Assembly: GCA_003644175.1 (NCBI GenBank)
Contig: QNBS01000046.1
Location: 1 to 10,663, forward strand
Origin: Planctomycetota bacterium
GTDB lineage: Bacteria; Planctomycetota; Phycisphaerae; Sedimentisphaerales; Anaerohalosphaeraceae
Direction of reading: 5' to 3'
DNA: 10,663 bases
Shown: one piece after another, positions 8,704-10,663 of the stretch
How the letters are laid out: each line of letters begins with the position of its first letter
How positions within the stretch are numbered: the stretch's first letter is position 1
The notes under the pieces: model-generated
Told to the model about the DNA's origin: nothing
What the model saw: only the letters and a program-made list of their open reading frames with translations
The model's database searches: none
Position numbers and translations under genes: made by a program

Positions 8704-8762
8704 TTTTGTAATAATCGCGATGTAGTATTAACAAACGTATGGAACCTGTTGAGGAAATGTAA

Positions 8763-10499
8763 ATGTCCGCTGCGATAATCGTCTTGGTTTTGACATTTAT
8801 CATTTTGCTGCTGCTGAATGTCCCGGTGGCGTTTTGCATGGGTATCGCGACGATATTGAGCGTGCTCGTTATCGGCACGGACGAGATATACCGGCCGATG
8901 ATGTTCATTTCGCAGCAGATGGCGACGGGCATCGACAGTTTTTCGCTTCTGGCGATTCCCTTCTTCATCCTGTCGGGCCTGTTCATGGGGCATGGCGGAA
9001 TCGCCCGCCGGCTTATTGACTTCGCCAATGTGCTGGTCGGCGGCTTTCGGGGCGGGCTTGCCTTTGTAAACATTTTCACCTGCATGCTGTTCGGCTCGAT
9101 ATCGGGTTCGGCGGCGGCGGCGGTTTCATCGGTAGGCGGGTTCATGGTCCCGCTGATGAACAAGATGGGTTACCACCGCGACTTCAATACGTCGATCAGT
9201 GTTACGGCCGCCACGACGGGGCTGCTGATTCCGCCGAGCAACGTGATGATCGTCTACGCGCTGGCGACGGGCGGGGCATGCTCGGTCGCGGCGATCTTCA
9301 TGGCCGGCGTGATCCCCGGGATATTGGTGGGATTGGGACTGATGCTTGTCGCAGGCGTCATAGCCGCCAGGCAGAAGTACGGCAATGAGGAAATGTTCAA
9401 GTTCAGGGAGATCATCATACGCCTGATTGGCGCTGTCGTGTGTGTGGGCGTGCCGATTGTACTGTTGATTGTCAAGGGGCGATTTAGCGTCGCTGAGGAC
9501 GTTATCGAGCAGGCGCAAAGCAATGCCGACCTGCAGGCGGATCTGGCGACCGTCAAGACCGCAATACTTGTCGCCGCCGGCGTTCTTATCGCTGCAATGT
9601 TTGCCGTCAACCTGTATCTGAAGTTCACCGGCAAATCGCCGGAGGCCAAAACCATTGTCGCCGGGCTTCTGGGGCTTGGTTTTGTGCCTGTTATTTTCAT
9701 GCGCGGATTTCTTGTCGCCGGCGTGTATGCCGCCGGCAAACTTGCGACGATGAGTCTTGTCCTTGTCCTTTACTCACTGTTGGTCATAGGCCTTGTCATC
9801 TGGTACGGCAGGAAGGTTTCATGGCTTGGATTTATCAAATTTGTCCAGGCGATACCGGCGCTGATGCTGATTGTCATTGTATTAGGCGGCATCCTTGCGG
9901 GCGTCTTTACGGCGACTGAGGCGTCGGCGATAGCGGTTGTTTATTCGTTTCTTCTTTCGGTCTTTTTGTATCGCGAGGTCAAGTTCCGGGATCTGCCCGC
10001 CATCATCCTGCAGTCGGCGGTAACGACCGCGGTGGTTATGATGCTTGTCGCAACGTCTATGGCGATGAGTTGGGTGCTGGCCAATCAGAATGTTCCTCAA
10101 AATGTAAGCGCCTTTCTGCTGGGCCTGACCGAGACAAAGTGGGTGCTGCTGCTGATCATTAATCTCATGCTGCTGGCGGTCGGAACATTTATGGATATGA
10201 CGCCGGCGGTGCTGATCTTTACGCCGATATTCCTTCCGATTGTCGCGAAATTCGGAGTGGACCCGCTTCACTTCGGTATCATTATGATTATGAACCTCTG
10301 TATCGGCCTTTGCACGCCGCCGGTGGGGACGTGCCTTTTCTTAGGCTGCGGCATTGCCGAGACCACGGTCAGCAAGGTGATAAGGCATATCCTGCCGTTT
10401 TTTGTGTCGATGGTTGTTGTGCTGCTGATTTGTACGTATGCCGAGCCGCTGTCGATGTGGCTGCCGGAGAAACTTGGTCTCATCAGCACTGCTCCGTAA
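8763..10499 (+). CDS. dctM: TRAP transporter large permease, DctM family, enlarged
   Basis: The ion-coupled transport subunit of the TRAP system. 578 residues, against about 430 for typical DctM. Conserved pieces: GSISGSAAAAVSSVGGFMVPLM (111-132), TGLLIPPSNVMIVYA (152-166), GVFTATEASAIAVVYSF (380-396), GTFMDMTPAVLIFTPIFLPI (474-493) and NLCIGLCTPPVGTCLF (511-526). The extra length lies between ARQKYG (202-207) and AIPALMLIVIVLGGILAG (363-380), where DctM normally has a short linker. Here about 120-130 residues are added, with four likely membrane helices (about 218-238, 266-286, 298-320, 326-347) and a charged loop at 240-262. All core motifs remain, so the protein is probably functional. GAGGAA (8751-8756) is six bases before the ATG, and an in-frame stop shortly upstream (8760) excludes a longer protein. 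Confidence 0.95.
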   Translation: MSAAIIVLVLTFIILLLLNVPVAFCMGIATILSVLVIGTDEIYRPMMFISQQMATGIDSFSLLAIPFFILSGLFMGHGGIARRLIDFANVLVGGFRGGLAFVNIFTCMLFGSISGSAAAAVSSVGGFMVPLMNKMGYHRDFNTSISVTAATTGLLIPPSNVMIVYALATGGACSVAAIFMAGVIPGILVGLGLMLVAGVIAARQKYGNEEMFKFREIIIRLIGAVVCVGVPIVLLIVKGRFSVAEDVIEQAQSNADLQADLATVKTAILVAAGVLIAAMFAVNLYLKFTGKSPEAKTIVAGLLGLGFVPVIFMRGFLVAGVYAAGKLATMSLVLVLYSLLVIGLVIWYGRKVSWLGFIKFVQAIPALMLIVIVLGGILAGVFTATEASAIAVVYSFLLSVFLYREVKFRDLPAIILQSAVTTAVVMMLVATSMAMSWVLANQNVPQNVSAFLLGLTETKWVLLLIINLMLLAVGTFMDMTPAVLIFTPIFLPIVAKFGVDPLHFGIIMIMNLCIGLCTPPVGTCLFLGCGIAETTVSKVIRHILPFFVSMVVVLLICTYAEPLSMWLPEKLGLISTAP

Positions 10500-10526
10500 T
10501 GTGATTTGTCATTGAGTCCTGGCTCC

Positions 10527-10663
10527 ATGTCCGATTATCCGCAAACATTGTCTGAGTTTGAACGAATTGTCCGCGGCAAGGCCGCCGGCAAGACAATGGT
10601 CGCCTTGATCGTCGATTCGCCGTGGCTGCCGGGCTATGCGGGGGCTAATACACTCGATTTTTA
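10527..10663 (+). CDS. uroporphyrinogen-decarboxylase-like protein, N-terminal part
   Basis: The first 45 codons of a gene that runs off the right edge: MSDYPQTLSEFERIVRGKAA, then VALIVDSPWLPGYAGANTLDF. The DSPWLPGYAG.NTLDF stretch is like the start of URO-D-superfamily proteins seen in planctomycetes and anaerobes, many of which are corrinoid-dependent methyltransferase relatives rather than haem enzymes. The reading frame stays open to the end. It begins 27 bases after the dctM stop with no terminator between, so it is probably in the TRAP operon and may act on the imported compound. No good ribosome site precedes the ATG; an in-frame TTG at 10512 is an alternative start. Identification from so short a piece is moderate. 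Confidence 0.6.
   Translation, partial: MSDYPQTLSEFERIVRGKAAGKTMVALIVDSPWLPGYAGANTLDF

Overview
The window looks like a chromosomal stretch from a free-living, moderate-GC Gram-negative heterotroph, most likely a planctomycete of the Phycisphaerae/Sedimentisphaerales type. That guess rests on gene families recalled from such genomes: a secreted ADP-ribosylglycohydrolase-like protein, a PPDK-N-type ATP-binding protein of about 860 residues, a TRAP transporter next to a uroporphyrinogen-decarboxylase-like gene, and an AT-rich TTAGGATTTAG-type intergenic repeat. No rRNA or other marker gene is present, so the assignment is tentative.

Layout, left to right. A large minus-strand gene (75-2657) encodes a degenerate KaiC/RecA-like domain joined to a PEP-synthase/PPDK-type ATP-binding domain, without the phosphohistidine and PEP domains of a real PEP synthase. 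It is divergent from gdhA (2964-4310, plus), an NADP-type glutamate dehydrogenase for ammonium assimilation, and they share a 0.3 kb regulatory region. Convergent with gdhA is a minus-strand signal-peptide-bearing ADP-ribosylglycohydrolase-family gene (4639-5931). Its last ~15 codons and the DNA beyond its stop are the wreck of a second gene, a secreted TolB/WD40-like beta-propeller protein, broken by a nonsense codon and two frame-changing deletions. Upstream lies a small minus-strand double zinc-ribbon protein (6029-6574).

The right third is a plus-strand TRAP transporter operon: dctP (lipoprotein solute receptor), dctQ (small permease) and dctM (large permease). dctP has a good sigma70-like promoter and a strong hairpin close to the predicted 5' end of its leader. 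dctQ follows dctP by 3 bases, but dctQ and dctM are separated by 324 bases holding an AT-rich inverted-repeat element with a 14-base tandem repeat, bracketed by a possible 8-base target duplication. DctM is far longer than usual (578 residues) because of extra membrane segments in its middle. A uroporphyrinogen-decarboxylase-like gene starts 27 bases after dctM and runs off the window.

I saw no CRISPR array, tRNA, rRNA, transposase or recognisable defence system. The strongest unusual signals are the fused and decayed propeller remnant, the enlarged DctM, the repeat splitting the TRAP operon, and the KaiC-like/dikinase hybrid protein.
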